Shown: positions 37,474 to 46,194 of the stretch, in pieces
How the letters are laid out: each line of letters opens with the position of its first letter
Numbering within the stretch: the first letter of the stretch is position 1
The notes under the pieces: model-generated
What the model was told of the DNA's origin: nothing
Seen by the model: only the letters and a program-made list of their open reading frames with translations
Databases searched by the model: none
Source of the DNA: Psychrobacter sp. UBA5136
GTDB taxonomy: Bacteria; Pseudomonadota; Gammaproteobacteria; Pseudomonadales; Moraxellaceae
DNA: 64,000 nt
Assembly (NCBI RefSeq): GCF_002414005.1
Contig: NZ_DHYG01000066.1
Coordinates: 1 to 64,000, forward strand
Direction of reading: 5' to 3'
Made by a program: the position numbers and the translations under genes

Positions 37474-38292
37474 ATGCAAAAAAACCTTGATAGAACTTTT
37501 GAAAATTATAAAAACCTATTAGTAAAAGTAGAACAGCACGTTGCAACGGTGACATTAAATCGTCCCGAGATAAGAAATGCCTTTAACGATGACATGATTG
37601 CCGAGCTGACAGAAGCTTTTACTACGCTAGGCGCTGATGATAATGTGCGCGTCATCGTCTTAGCGGCGGCTGGCAAAGCGTTTTGCGCGGGAGCGGATCT
37701 TAATTGGATGCGTGCCATGGCCGATTATAGCTATGAAGAAAACCTAGCAGACGCCGATAAACTGGCGCAAATGCTAAAGACCATTTACGAGTGCCCAAAA
37801 CCAACCGTTGCTGCCATCCAAGGCGACGTTTATGCAGGTGGAATGGGCTTGGTTGCCGTTTGTGATGTGGCCATTGCCGTTAAAATTGCCAATTTTTGCT
37901 TAAGTGAAGTACGTCTGGGATTAGCGCCTGCCACCATTAGTCCGTATGTCGTAAGAGCATTAGGGGCTAGAGCGTCGCATCGCTACTTTTTAAGTGCAGA
38001 AGTGTTTGACGCCAAAAAAGCACGGCAGCTTGGCTTTATTCATGAGCGCGTCAGTGAAGAGTCACTTAACGATACGGTTGCAGCGTTATGCGCCAAAATA
38101 GTTAACAATAGCCCCGAGGCGGTCAAAACCTGCAAGCGTTTATTGCACGACATAGCGGGTGCAGACATTACCGATGAGTTGATTGCCGATACCGTCAAAG
38201 GTATCGCTGATATCCGCTCATCTGAGCAAGGAAAGGAAGGCGTGCAAGCATTTTTGCAAAAGCGTAAGCCAAATTGGTTAACGGCAGACTAG
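37474..38292 (+). CDS. liuC: Methylglutaconyl-CoA hydratase, enoyl-CoA hydratase family
   Basis: The 272-residue crotonase-fold protein hydrates 3-methylglutaconyl-CoA to HMG-CoA. Visible features are NRPEIRNAFNDDMIAELTEA, the first oxyanion block GKAFCAGADLNWMRAMADYS (the DLNWM sequence is typical of this branch), and the second oxyanion block GDVYAGGMGLVAVCDVAIA. SEVRLGLAPATISPYVVRA then carries the catalytic Glu region. It lies 45 bp after mccB and 57 bp before mccA, which fixes its role by context. Confidence 0.93.
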   Translation: MQKNLDRTFENYKNLLVKVEQHVATVTLNRPEIRNAFNDDMIAELTEAFTTLGADDNVRVIVLAAAGKAFCAGADLNWMRAMADYSYEENLADADKLAQMLKTIYECPKPTVAAIQGDVYAGGMGLVAVCDVAIAVKIANFCLSEVRLGLAPATISPYVVRALGARASHRYFLSAEVFDAKKARQLGFIHERVSEESLNDTVAALCAKIVNNSPEAVKTCKRLLHDIAGADITDELIADTVKGIADIRSSEQGKEGVQAFLQKRKPNWLTAD

Positions 38293-38349
38293 TAGCAAAA
38301 AAACGATAGTCAAGACGATAAATAAAAACGATAAGTTACAGGGATAGTT

Positions 38350-40452
38350 ATGTTTTCTAAAATTTTAATCGCCAACCGTGGTGAAATTGCTTGCCGAGTT
38401 GCCGCGACCGCCAAGCGCATGGGCATTCGTACCGTTGCTGTTTATTCTGATGCTGACCGCGAGGCCAAGCATGTCGCCGTCTGTGACGAAGCAGTTTATT
38501 TGGGTGGTTCGGCGCCAAAAGACAGCTATCTAAAAGGCGATGCGATTATTGCCATTGCTAAAAAGACTGGCGCGCAAGCAATTCATCCAGGCTATGGCTT
38601 TTTAAGCGAAAATGCGGACTTTGCGCAAGCCTGTCAGGATGCAGGTCTGGTATTTATTGGCCCATCCGCTGCTGCGATTCGCGCGATGGGAGGTAAATCT
38701 GAATCTAAGCGCTTGATGGAAGCGGCTGGCGTGCCATTGATACCGGGTTATCATGGTGACAATCAAAATGCCGAGTTTTTGCAGCAGCAAGCCGATAGCA
38801 TTGGCTATCCTGTCTTGATTAAAGCAAGTGCGGGCGGTGGCGGTAAAGGTATGCGTATCGTCGAGCAAAGCAGCGATTTTGTTGACCTACTAGACTCATG
38901 CCGTCGTGAAGCGATTACTAGCTTTGGTAATGATCAGGTACTCATCGAAAAATACGCGCTAAAACCACGTCATATCGAAATCCAAGTGTTTGGTGATACG
39001 CATGGCAACTATGTGCATTTATTTGAGCGTGATTGCTCGGTACAGCGTCGCCATCAAAAGGTGTTAGAAGAAGCCCCTGCGCCAGGTGTTGACGCAGCAA
39101 TGCGAGAAGCGATGGGCACCGCGGCGATTGAAGCGGCGCGTGCGGTCAATTATGTCGGCGCGGGCACGGTTGAGTTTATCGTTGAGCAGCGCGAAGGCGC
39201 CATGAACTTTTATTTTATGGAAATGAATACGCGTCTGCAAGTTGAGCATCCGGTCAGTGAAGCCATCTCGGGCGTCGATTTGGTCGAATGGCAACTATTG
39301 GTCGCAGCGGGTCAGCCGTTACCCAAACAGCAAAATGAGCTGGTCATCAATGGTCATGCGATTGAAGCGCGTATCTGTGCTGAAAACCCTGATAATGGTT
39401 TTTTACCAGCGACAGGAACGCTATTTACCTATCAAAAACCTGAGCACAGCACCTTTAACATTGCTGACGTGCGTATCGATGATGGCGTCCGCGAAGGAGA
39501 TGTGATTAGCCCGTTTTATGATTCTATGATTGCCAAGCTTATCGTGCATGCGCCCACGCGCGAGCAAGCATTGGCAAAGCTTGATCGCGCATTGGCCCAG
39601 ACGCGCATCGTTGGTTTACCAAATAACGTGGCGTTTTTGCGTTATATCTTAAATACGGAGTCGTTTAGTCGAGCCAATCTCGATACGGCATTGATTGAAC
39701 GCGAAGCGGACGAGTTATTTAATCAGCATCGGCTTGATTTATCGACGCTGGTTGTGACGGCTATTACGCAGCAGCTTGCCCGTGAAAGCGCGAGGCAAGG
39801 GCAAGACACCGATCCATTTAGTAAGCCTACGGGCTTCCGCGCTTATAGCAATTACACCCGCTCGTTTAGCTTGATTTATGATGAGCAAGCGTACCAAGCG
39901 CGTCTTAGCAACTGGCATAATGCCGATTATACTAACAGCAAAAAAGGGGGTGATACTCTCAGTCGCTTTACGCTTATCATTGAAAAAGAAATCGCAAGCA
40001 CTGAAGATAATAGCAATGCCAATGTCGCCGCGCAAACCGAAACGGTTTATGAAGGTGAGGTGAGCTACGCCAGCAGTGATGCGCACAATCATACCTTATG
40101 GTTAGATGGCGCGCGTATCAACGCGCAAAGTTGGACAAGTAATGAAACCGTTTATGTGTTTACTGATAGCGGCCGTGATGAGATTACGCTGATCGATATC
40201 ATGGCGCATGTTGGCGAAGATAGCGCGGCGGTCGGCAGCTTAAAGTCACCGATGCCGGGGCAAGTCGTGGCGTTTAAAGTAGCGGTTGGCGATAGTGTGA
40301 ACAAAGGCGAGCCCCTTGCTGTTATCGAAGCAATGAAAATCGAACATACCATTAGCGCTCCAACCGATGGCGTGGTGGCAGAATTGTTATTTGCGGCAGG
40401 CGATTTGGTTGCTGACGGTGATGAGTTGTTACGCATCGATAGTGAAAGTTGA
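38350..40452 (+). CDS. mccA: Methylcrotonoyl-CoA carboxylase alpha (biotin carboxylase/BCCP) subunit
   Basis: The 700-residue biotin-carrying subunit has an N-terminal biotin carboxylase domain (FSKILIANRGEIACRVAATA; KASAGGGGKGMRIVE ATP-grasp Gly loop; FMEMNTRLQVEHPVSEAISG). A middle linker/BT domain runs to about residue 620. A C-terminal biotinyl domain contains LKSPMPGQVVAFKVAVGDSV and the biotinylation site EAMKIEH with Lys663. The usual motif is AMKM; here the residue after Lys is Ile. Start ATG 38350 follows AGGGAT. BirA, encoded at 43735, would attach the biotin. Confidence 0.95.
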   Translation: MFSKILIANRGEIACRVAATAKRMGIRTVAVYSDADREAKHVAVCDEAVYLGGSAPKDSYLKGDAIIAIAKKTGAQAIHPGYGFLSENADFAQACQDAGLVFIGPSAAAIRAMGGKSESKRLMEAAGVPLIPGYHGDNQNAEFLQQQADSIGYPVLIKASAGGGGKGMRIVEQSSDFVDLLDSCRREAITSFGNDQVLIEKYALKPRHIEIQVFGDTHGNYVHLFERDCSVQRRHQKVLEEAPAPGVDAAMREAMGTAAIEAARAVNYVGAGTVEFIVEQREGAMNFYFMEMNTRLQVEHPVSEAISGVDLVEWQLLVAAGQPLPKQQNELVINGHAIEARICAENPDNGFLPATGTLFTYQKPEHSTFNIADVRIDDGVREGDVISPFYDSMIAKLIVHAPTREQALAKLDRALAQTRIVGLPNNVAFLRYILNTESFSRANLDTALIEREADELFNQHRLDLSTLVVTAITQQLARESARQGQDTDPFSKPTGFRAYSNYTRSFSLIYDEQAYQARLSNWHNADYTNSKKGGDTLSRFTLIIEKEIASTEDNSNANVAAQTETVYEGEVSYASSDAHNHTLWLDGARINAQSWTSNETVYVFTDSGRDEITLIDIMAHVGEDSAAVGSLKSPMPGQVVAFKVAVGDSVNKGEPLAVIEAMKIEHTISAPTDGVVAELLFAAGDLVADGDELLRIDSES

Positions 40453-40504
40453 TAGCTGAGAGATAAATAAGAACAGGGCGACTAGTTAAAAAAGGACAAT
40501 TAGC

Positions 40505-41425
40505 ATGAATATCTCCTATCCAGACCACGTCACCATCGTCGATGTCAGCCCGCGCGATGGCTTACAAAATGAGTCCATGACCGTACCAACTGCGGTTAAG
40601 CAAGCGCTTATCGAGGACTTAATTGCAGCAGGCGTGAAAAAACTTGAAGCGACCAGTTTTGTCTCGCCCAAATGGGTGCCGCAAATGGGTGATAACAGCG
40701 AGCTACTTGAAGCACTCGCGCCCGCGCGCCATGCCGATGTTTGTTACTCGGTACTGGTGCCAAATATGCGCGGTTTTGAAAATGCCATTGCGCACCGCCC
40801 TGATGAAATCGTCATCTTTGGCTCAGCGAGTGAAACCTTTAGCCAAAAAAATATCAATTGCAGCATCGATGAAAGCATTGAGCGTTTTGCACCTGTTGCC
40901 GCTGCGGCAAAAGAGCAGGGTATTAAAGTACGCGGCGTTATTTCTTGCACGGTCGGTTGCCCTTATGAAGGTGAGATTGATCCAAGCCAAGTCGCGTATG
41001 TGACCAAGCGTTTGGTTGAGATTGGCGCTGAACAAATTGGTATTGCCGACACGATTGGTGTTGGTACACCGCTAAAAGTTCAGCGCGCGCTGCAAGCTGC
41101 CCTAGAGTACGCCGACATCAGCAAGCTATCAGGGCATTTCCATGATACGTATGGTCAAGCCGTCAGTAACACTTTAGCTGCTTTACAGATGGGCGTTAGT
41201 GAATTCGATACCTCAGTAGCTGGGCTTGGCGGTTGTCCGTATGCCAAAGGCGCCACGGGCAATGTCGCAACCGAAGACGTGGTTTATATGCTGCATGGCA
41301 TGGGCATCAATACTGGCATTGATTTGGATAAATTGGTTGCAGCAGGCGAGCGTATCAGCGAATTTCTCGGGCGCCGCAACGGCTCAAGCGTGGCGCGCGC
41401 TTTGATTAACAAACGTCAGCCTTAG
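40505..41425 (+). CDS. mvaB: Hydroxymethylglutaryl-CoA lyase
   Basis: The 306-residue TIM-barrel lyase cleaves HMG-CoA to acetoacetate and acetyl-CoA, the last step of leucine degradation. Motifs are VDVSPRDGLQNES at the N-terminus (metal and substrate residues), ISCTVGCPYEGEIDPSQV, IADTIGVGTP, LSGHFHDTYGQAVSNTLAAL (metal His pair), and the signature VAGLGGCPYAKGATGN with catalytic Cys244. RBS AAGGA sits before ATG 40505. A palindromic repeat separates it from the final gene of the cluster. Confidence 0.95.
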   Translation: MNISYPDHVTIVDVSPRDGLQNESMTVPTAVKQALIEDLIAAGVKKLEATSFVSPKWVPQMGDNSELLEALAPARHADVCYSVLVPNMRGFENAIAHRPDEIVIFGSASETFSQKNINCSIDESIERFAPVAAAAKEQGIKVRGVISCTVGCPYEGEIDPSQVAYVTKRLVEIGAEQIGIADTIGVGTPLKVQRALQAALEYADISKLSGHFHDTYGQAVSNTLAALQMGVSEFDTSVAGLGGCPYAKGATGNVATEDVVYMLHGMGINTGIDLDKLVAAGERISEFLGRRNGSSVARALINKRQP

Positions 41426-41495
41426 CCAATAGGATTAGAACTACCGCCGATTATGATTTAAATCATACAATCCAAATGAATAAATATATAGATTG

Positions 41496-41571
41496 ATAGC
41501 TGGTATAAATTTTTTGAAGCCTCTGGAGTGACGAAGTCGCACAGCAAGCGCTAAAAATTTGTACCAGCTAT
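41496..41571. repeat. Palindromic repeat element, copy 2
   Basis: A 76-bp imperfect palindrome with arms ATAGCTGGTATAAATTTTT and AAAAATTTGTACCAGCTAT. Its centre has GCCTCTGGAGTGACGAAGTC followed by GCACAGCAAGC. It shares arm and GCCTCTG/AGCAAGC blocks with copy 1 on the opposite strand. It lies between mvaB and ivd. Confidence 0.75.
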
Positions 41572-41635
41572 ATGAGCTCTCTTTAAATTGACCTAAATCT
41601 TTAAGCAATTAAACATCGAAATACAAGGAATGGTT

Positions 41636-42823
41636 ATGAGTTTACCCGGATTAAATTTTCAGCTTGGCGAAGACATCGATGCCCTGCGTGATGTGGTACA
41701 GCAGTTTGCGGCAAAAGAAATCGCCCCGCGTGCGGCGGAAATCGATAGTAGCGACGAGTTCCCAATGGATTTATGGCAAAAAATGGGTGAGCTTGGCCTT
41801 CATGGCATTACCGTTCCTGAAGAATACGGCGGCTCTGATATGGGCTACGTCGCGCACATGGTGGCGATGGAAGAGATTAGCCGCGCGTCTGCTTCTGTAG
41901 CGCTAAGTTATGGTGCGCATTCAAACCTATGTATCAACCAAATCAAACGCAACGGCAACGAGGCGCAAAAACAAAAATATCTGCCTAAGCTGATTAGCGG
42001 TGAATTCATTGGTTCTTTAGCGATGAGCGAAACGGGTGCTGGCTCCGATGTCGTTAGTATGAAGCTAAAAGCCGAAGAAAAAGACGGTCATTATGTGCTA
42101 AACGGCAGCAAGATGTGGATCACCAATGGTCCCGATGCGGACGTGATGGTGGTTTATGCAAAGACCAATCCGGAGCTGGGCGCTAAAGGCATGACGGCGT
42201 TTATCGTTGAAAAAGGCATGGCTGGCTTTGGCACGGCGCAAAAGCTCGATAAACTCGGCATGCGCGGTAGCCATACGGGCGAGATGACCTTTAATAATGT
42301 TGAAGTTCCTAAAGAAAATGTCTTAGGCGGCGTTGGTAATGGCGTCAAGGTACTGATGAGCGGTCTTGATTACGAGCGCGCGGTACTCGCCGCAGGGCCC
42401 ATCGGCATCATGCAAGCGGTGATGGATAACGTCGTCCCTTATATCCACGACCGTAAGCAGTTTGGACAAGCGATTGGCGAATTTCAGCTTATCCAAGGTA
42501 AAGTCGCTGATATGTATACCATCCTGCAAGCGGGACGCAGCTTCTTATATACAGTCGGTAAAAACCTCGATATGCTCGATCAGCGCGGCGCTGGTCATAG
42601 CCGCGAAGTACGTAAAGATTGCGCCAGTGTGATTTTGTGGTGTGCCGAAAAAGCCACGTGGATGGCGGGCGAGGGCATTCAAATCTTTGGCGGTAATGGC
42701 TATACCAACGAATATCCTCTCGGCCGTTTGTGGCGTGATGCCAAGCTGTATGAGATTGGCGCGGGCACCAGTGAGATTCGCCGTATGCTGATTGGCCGCG
42801 AGTTATTTAACGAGACTAAATAA
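41636..42823 (+). CDS. ivd: Isovaleryl-CoA dehydrogenase
   Basis: The 395-residue acyl-CoA dehydrogenase oxidises isovaleryl-CoA to 3-methylcrotonyl-CoA with FAD. It has [36 protein letters not shown], and a [19 protein letters not shown] helix. The Glu in that helix (residue 247) corresponds to the catalytic base at the unusual position known in isovaleryl-CoA dehydrogenases (Glu254 of the human enzyme). [20 protein letters not shown] follows. AAGGA abuts an in-frame ATG at 41630, so ATG 41636 is the better start. It is last in the cluster, after mvaB, rather than first as in many liu operons. Confidence 0.94.
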   Translation: MSLPGLNFQLGEDIDALRDVVQQFAAKEIAPRAAEIDSSDEFPMDLWQKMGELGLHGITVPEEYGGSDMGYVAHMVAMEEISRASASVALSYGAHSNLCINQIKRNGNEAQKQKYLPKLISGEFIGSLAMSETGAGSDVVSMKLKAEEKDGHYVLNGSKMWITNGPDADVMVVYAKTNPELGAKGMTAFIVEKGMAGFGTAQKLDKLGMRGSHTGEMTFNNVEVPKENVLGGVGNGVKVLMSGLDYERAVLAAGPIGIMQAVMDNVVPYIHDRKQFGQAIGEFQLIQGKVADMYTILQAGRSFLYTVGKNLDMLDQRGAGHSREVRKDCASVILWCAEKATWMAGEGIQIFGGNGYTNEYPLGRLWRDAKLYEIGAGTSEIRRMLIGRELFNETK

Positions 42824-42844
42824 CAGCAGTGGAGGTTTAGTAGC

Positions 42845-42880
42845 AAAAAAGCAGGTCGCTTAAAACGCCCTGCTTTTTTA
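42845..42880. terminator. Bidirectional terminator ivd / coaX
   Basis: The stem AAAAAGCAGG / CCTGCTTTTT encloses a loop of about 13 nt, with T-runs in both directions, between convergent genes. Confidence 0.85.
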
Positions 42881-42907
42881 TTCGTATTTTATACCGTCAC
42901 TAAAACT

Positions 42908-42941
42908 AGGATGATTGTTTAATTAGGATGATTGTTTAATA
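42908..42941. repeat. 17-bp tandem duplication at the 3' end of coaX
   Basis: AGGATGATTGTTTAATT (42908-42924) is followed by AGGATGATTGTTTAATA (42925-42941). On the minus strand it repeats the last codons and the stop of coaX, so a second copy of the end of the gene, with its own stop, lies just after the first. Confidence 0.8.
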
Positions 42942-43654
42942 TGGTCAAAATAACGCGCCAAACCATTTAACAATAAATCATCGCGCAGGCGCACGGAACG
43001 ATTGATATGTTGCGCGATGATGTGCGCATCGCCGCCGGTCATGATGAGCTCAAAGTTTGGATGACGATTGCTGATTTCGTTTATCGCACCAACAATGGAC
43101 AATAAGATACCGCGATGCACCGCGTCTTGGGTGGTGATGCCCTGACTGACGCTATCAAAAGTGCCGTTAGAGATGGTAATTTGCTTGGTACCAGAAAATA
43201 ACGACTCGCGCTGCAGATAGATACTGGGAAAAATATAACCGCCTAAATGCTCAGCGTGGTCAATCAAATCAATCGTTACGGCCGTACCGCAGCCAATCAC
43301 GCACTGGCGTTTTTTCTTATCGACGGCACCAAGCATTTGTAGCCAGCGGTCGCAGCCAAGCTGTTCGTCATTATAAGCGCTTTTCATCAAGGCGTGCGCT
43401 GCATCGACGTGCACAAACTCAAACGGAATATTCAAGCGGCTTAGGGTTTCAGATACTTTACCATTCAAATCATTGCCCAATACCGAAGATATACCGATAA
43501 AATCAGGCGCATAACGCTCAAAGCGATCGGTTAGGCCCATGAGCAGTTCGGCTGGCGCTTGCAAATGCTGCTTGGCATCATGCGCCACTATCTGCCCGAT
43601 ATCATCGGTGAGCCAGTACTTAAGGCGGGTGTTGCCAAGATCAAGCCAGAGCAT
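42923..43654 (-). CDS. coaX: Type III pantothenate kinase
   Basis: Phosphorylates pantothenate, the first step of CoA synthesis. The 243-residue protein begins MLWLDLGNTRLKYWLTDD (ASKHA-type phosphate-1 motif). It has ISSVLGNDLNGKVSETL, the YNDEQLGCDRWLQMLGA block with LGCDRW typical of CoaX, VIGCGTAVTIDLID and LGGYIFPSIYLQRESL. The frame extends upstream to a TTG at 43681. The AAAGGA preceding ATG 43654, and the family N-terminus, decide for 43654. It follows birA by 80 bp on the same strand, an order seen in other gammaproteobacteria. Confidence 0.93.
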   Translation of the reverse strand: MLWLDLGNTRLKYWLTDDIGQIVAHDAKQHLQAPAELLMGLTDRFERYAPDFIGISSVLGNDLNGKVSETLSRLNIPFEFVHVDAAHALMKSAYNDEQLGCDRWLQMLGAVDKKKRQCVIGCGTAVTIDLIDHAEHLGGYIFPSIYLQRESLFSGTKQITISNGTFDSVSQGITTQDAVHRGILLSIVGAINEISNRHPNFELIMTGGDAHIIAQHINRSVRLRDDLLLNGLARYFDHIKQSS

Positions 43655-43734
43655 AAAAATCCTTTTATAAATAGTGCCCAATTACCAACCGTCTTGATAA
43701 TTTTTACACTTTTAGTGCTCGTTAAATAAGTGGT

Positions 43735-44739
43735 TTAAACTCGTTGAATAACGTCGATGCGTCCGGTAAAAAGCGCAGAAATATTACCGTTATCTTGGCG
43801 CAATTGCAAACATCCGTGTGTATCAAGCCCGCACGCATAACCGGTGAGCGTCTCGATATCGCCGTTATGCTCTTGGGTGACGCGCAAACGCAAACCAGCC
43901 AAGGCGTCCAGCGCGTCAAACTGTTTTAAAAAGCTGTCTAAATTGTACGTCTGGCCAGTAGGCTTTTCTAACCCTAAATGCTCAAAGCGCGTCATTGCTG
44001 CCATTAAGGCTTTACTCATTTGCCAATAAAGCGTTTTTAGGCTTGGTAATGGCATAGTCTCGCTTGCTAAGCTTTGATAAATATCTTGTAAGCTAATCGC
44101 CTGATAGCTCATGCCCTCGCTGGTTTGCGCGGTGAGCGTCGGCGTTTCTTGCACATTAAGGCCCACGCCCATGACCACGCCGACCAATTTTCCTAATCTT
44201 GTGACGGGCTCTATTAAGATGCCAGCAAGCTTATGAAAGGGCAGCGTTTGCTCGTCTAATTTAGTCACTTGCAAAATAGAGTTATCTAGGTCAGCTTGGT
44301 TATGGCGCTGCTGATGCTGCTGCGCATAAAAACCCAAATCATTGGCCCATTTTACTCCGATTGGCGTCAGTTTTTGCGCGCGTAATTGTTCATTTAGTGT
44401 TTGAATTACGGGCATTTTTGCCAATTCAACGCCGATAATTAACGACAGCAAACCACTAATCGGCAGATGCAACGGATGATATAACGACAAATACACATTG
44501 CCACGCGGCGATTGCCATGAGCGCCCGTGTTGCCCGCGACCAGCGCTTTGGGTTTCAGCGGTAAGTAGATGCATATCAGTGGCGTCTAGCGTGCCATCTT
44601 GCACCGCTGCTATCAGCTCGCTATTGGTCGAGCCGCTACTAATAAGGTGGCGATGGTTCAGTTCGGGCAAATGGGCGAGCGTTAATGATTCGGGTTGGCA
44701 GTCAGGCAGTGAGTCAAATAAGGGATTCAATGGCGGCAT
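43735..44739 (-). CDS. birA: Biotin--[acetyl-CoA-carboxylase] ligase, without DNA-binding domain
   Basis: The 334-residue enzyme activates biotin as biotinyl-AMP and attaches it to carboxylase carrier domains. It has the BPL motif SAGRGQHGRSWQSPRGNVYL (GRGQHGR at residues 67-73), GVKWANDLGFYAQQ (Lys130), KLAGILIEP and VVMGVGLNVQETP. There is no N-terminal winged helix, so it cannot act as the E. coli-type biotin repressor. A non-conserved Gln/His-rich insert follows the KWANDL motif (about residues 138-160). Its likely clients here include MccA at 38350. Confidence 0.93.
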   Translation of the reverse strand: MPPLNPLFDSLPDCQPESLTLAHLPELNHRHLISSGSTNSELIAAVQDGTLDATDMHLLTAETQSAGRGQHGRSWQSPRGNVYLSLYHPLHLPISGLLSLIIGVELAKMPVIQTLNEQLRAQKLTPIGVKWANDLGFYAQQHQQRHNQADLDNSILQVTKLDEQTLPFHKLAGILIEPVTRLGKLVGVVMGVGLNVQETPTLTAQTSEGMSYQAISLQDIYQSLASETMPLPSLKTLYWQMSKALMAAMTRFEHLGLEKPTGQTYNLDSFLKQFDALDALAGLRLRVTQEHNGDIETLTGYACGLDTHGCLQLRQDNGNISALFTGRIDVIQRV

Positions 44740-44931
44740 AAGTTTCGTCGATGTGTTTAATGTGGCGTGGATAAACTTTGCTATACTGAGCGCTGGTTGC
44801 TAACTCCCAGTACAAAATAGACAGCATAAAGGTCGGATTATGATTTGGCAAATGCGTTTGAGAGTGTGTATCCAAGCAATTATAAAGCTAAATGATTTTT
44901 ATAAAAATAAGTACGACAAAAGGCTGATTTG

Positions 44932-45738
44932 ATGATGTTATATGTGTGGTTTGTGATTGCAGGGGCGTTTGCTGGCGTGAGCGCGGGCTTATTTGGCGTT
45001 GGCGGCGGTATGATTATCGTACCAGCGTTAGTTTGGATTTTTACCGCTTATCATTTTTCGCCAGAAGTGGTCACGCACTTGGCGATTGGCACCTCACTTG
45101 CGACCATCATTGTAACCTCTATCAGCTCGCTCACAGCGCACAATAAACGCGGCGGCGTGCGCTGGGAAGTATGGCGCAAAATGGCATTGGGCTTGGTCAT
45201 CGGTAGTTTGATTGGTGCTGGTATTGCCGATATGATTGACGGTAAGGTACTGCAAGCCATCATCGGTGTCGGTGCGTTATTGGTCGCCTTAAAAATGCTG
45301 TTTTTATCCAATAAAGAACAATTGGGCAAACCTTTGCCATCAGCTGGCGTACAATTTGGGGCAGGGACGGGTATCGGTCTGGCGTCGTCAATTTTTGGGA
45401 TTGGCGGCGGTAGTTTGACCGTGCCGTTTTTAAATTGGGCAGGTCTACCGATGAAACAATCGGTCGGCACGTCTGCCGCTTGCGGTTTGCCAATTGCCGT
45501 CGCTGGCGCGGTAGGCTTTGCGTGGTTTGGCCAGGATGTGGTCAATCTGCCTGAAGGTACGATAGGCTTTGTCCATATCACAGGCTTTTTATGTATTTCC
45601 GTCGCTAGCTTTATTATGGCAAAAGTCGGTGCCAAACTTGCCCACGTGCTGCCCGCGCTGACGCTGAAACGCGCTTTTGGCGTGCTATTGTTATTTGCAG
45701 GCGGTCAGTTATTATTAAGTGGGATTGGGGTGATTTAA
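44932..45738 (+). CDS. TSUP family (TauE/SafE) membrane permease
   Basis: The 268-residue polytopic inner-membrane protein has two internal homologous halves, each with the Gly-rich TSUP signature: GVSAGLFGVGGGMIIVPALV near the N-terminus and GLASSIFGIGGGSLTVPFLN in the middle. Eight or so membrane segments are expected. The family exports sulfite, sulfonates or related small anions; the substrate here is unknown. Start ATG 44932 is chosen because AAAAGG lies about 8 nt upstream; a TTG at 44929 is in frame. Divergent from birA. Confidence 0.87.
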   Translation: MMLYVWFVIAGAFAGVSAGLFGVGGGMIIVPALVWIFTAYHFSPEVVTHLAIGTSLATIIVTSISSLTAHNKRGGVRWEVWRKMALGLVIGSLIGAGIADMIDGKVLQAIIGVGALLVALKMLFLSNKEQLGKPLPSAGVQFGAGTGIGLASSIFGIGGGSLTVPFLNWAGLPMKQSVGTSAACGLPIAVAGAVGFAWFGQDVVNLPEGTIGFVHITGFLCISVASFIMAKVGAKLAHVLPALTLKRAFGVLLLFAGGQLLLSGIGVI

Positions 45739-45740
45739 TT

Positions 45741-46055
45741 TTATTTCCTATCAATCGCATCAAGCCCCAAACGCATCCATTTTCTCGCTAGCTCATCATG
45801 GTCGCTGAGCATGCTCCATAGCGCATCTTCACTAAAGATTGAGTGCGCTTTACCCGAGTGCTCAATGGGCAAATCCGCCTCACGGTCTGTCATCCATTGC
45901 GGATTGAGATAATAATCTTTTAACTCATTTTGCAAGGCTTCAGCGCGCAAAAACTGCTGCTGCGCCTCAAGCTGCTTACGATACAGCTCACACCATTCTT
46001 CATATTTTTGTTGTAGCTCTTGCGGATCGTATTTATCAAAATTGTCTTCAGTCAT
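45741..46055 (-). CDS. DUF4298-like small protein
   Basis: The 104-residue soluble protein is acidic and rich in Leu, Glu, Gln. The C-terminal half (LKDYYLNPQWMTDREADLP, then IFSEDALWSMLSDHDELARK) matches the pattern of the DUF4298 family (YY-x-S/N-x-x-W-x-x-D ... SED). No biochemical function is known. It converges with the TSUP gene (2-bp gap) and is divergent from smc. Confidence 0.7.
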   Translation of the reverse strand: MTEDNFDKYDPQELQQKYEEWCELYRKQLEAQQQFLRAEALQNELKDYYLNPQWMTDREADLPIEHSGKAHSIFSEDALWSMLSDHDELARKWMRLGLDAIDRK

Positions 46056-46194
46056 TTGAGTGTCCTTAATTGTTATTATGTAGATGAATGAGATAAATTT
46101 TCAGCCCTATTATAGCATCCCTCACAAACCCTAAAAACCTAGCACAATTTGAGGTAGAATAGCCGCCTGTTTTTGCTAAGTTTATCGATATTTC

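Noticed and set aside
45051..45635. 194-codon ORF opposite the TSUP permease
   Set aside because: A shadow frame: the opposite strand encodes clear TSUP signatures, and this frame is Pro/Ala-rich with no family match.
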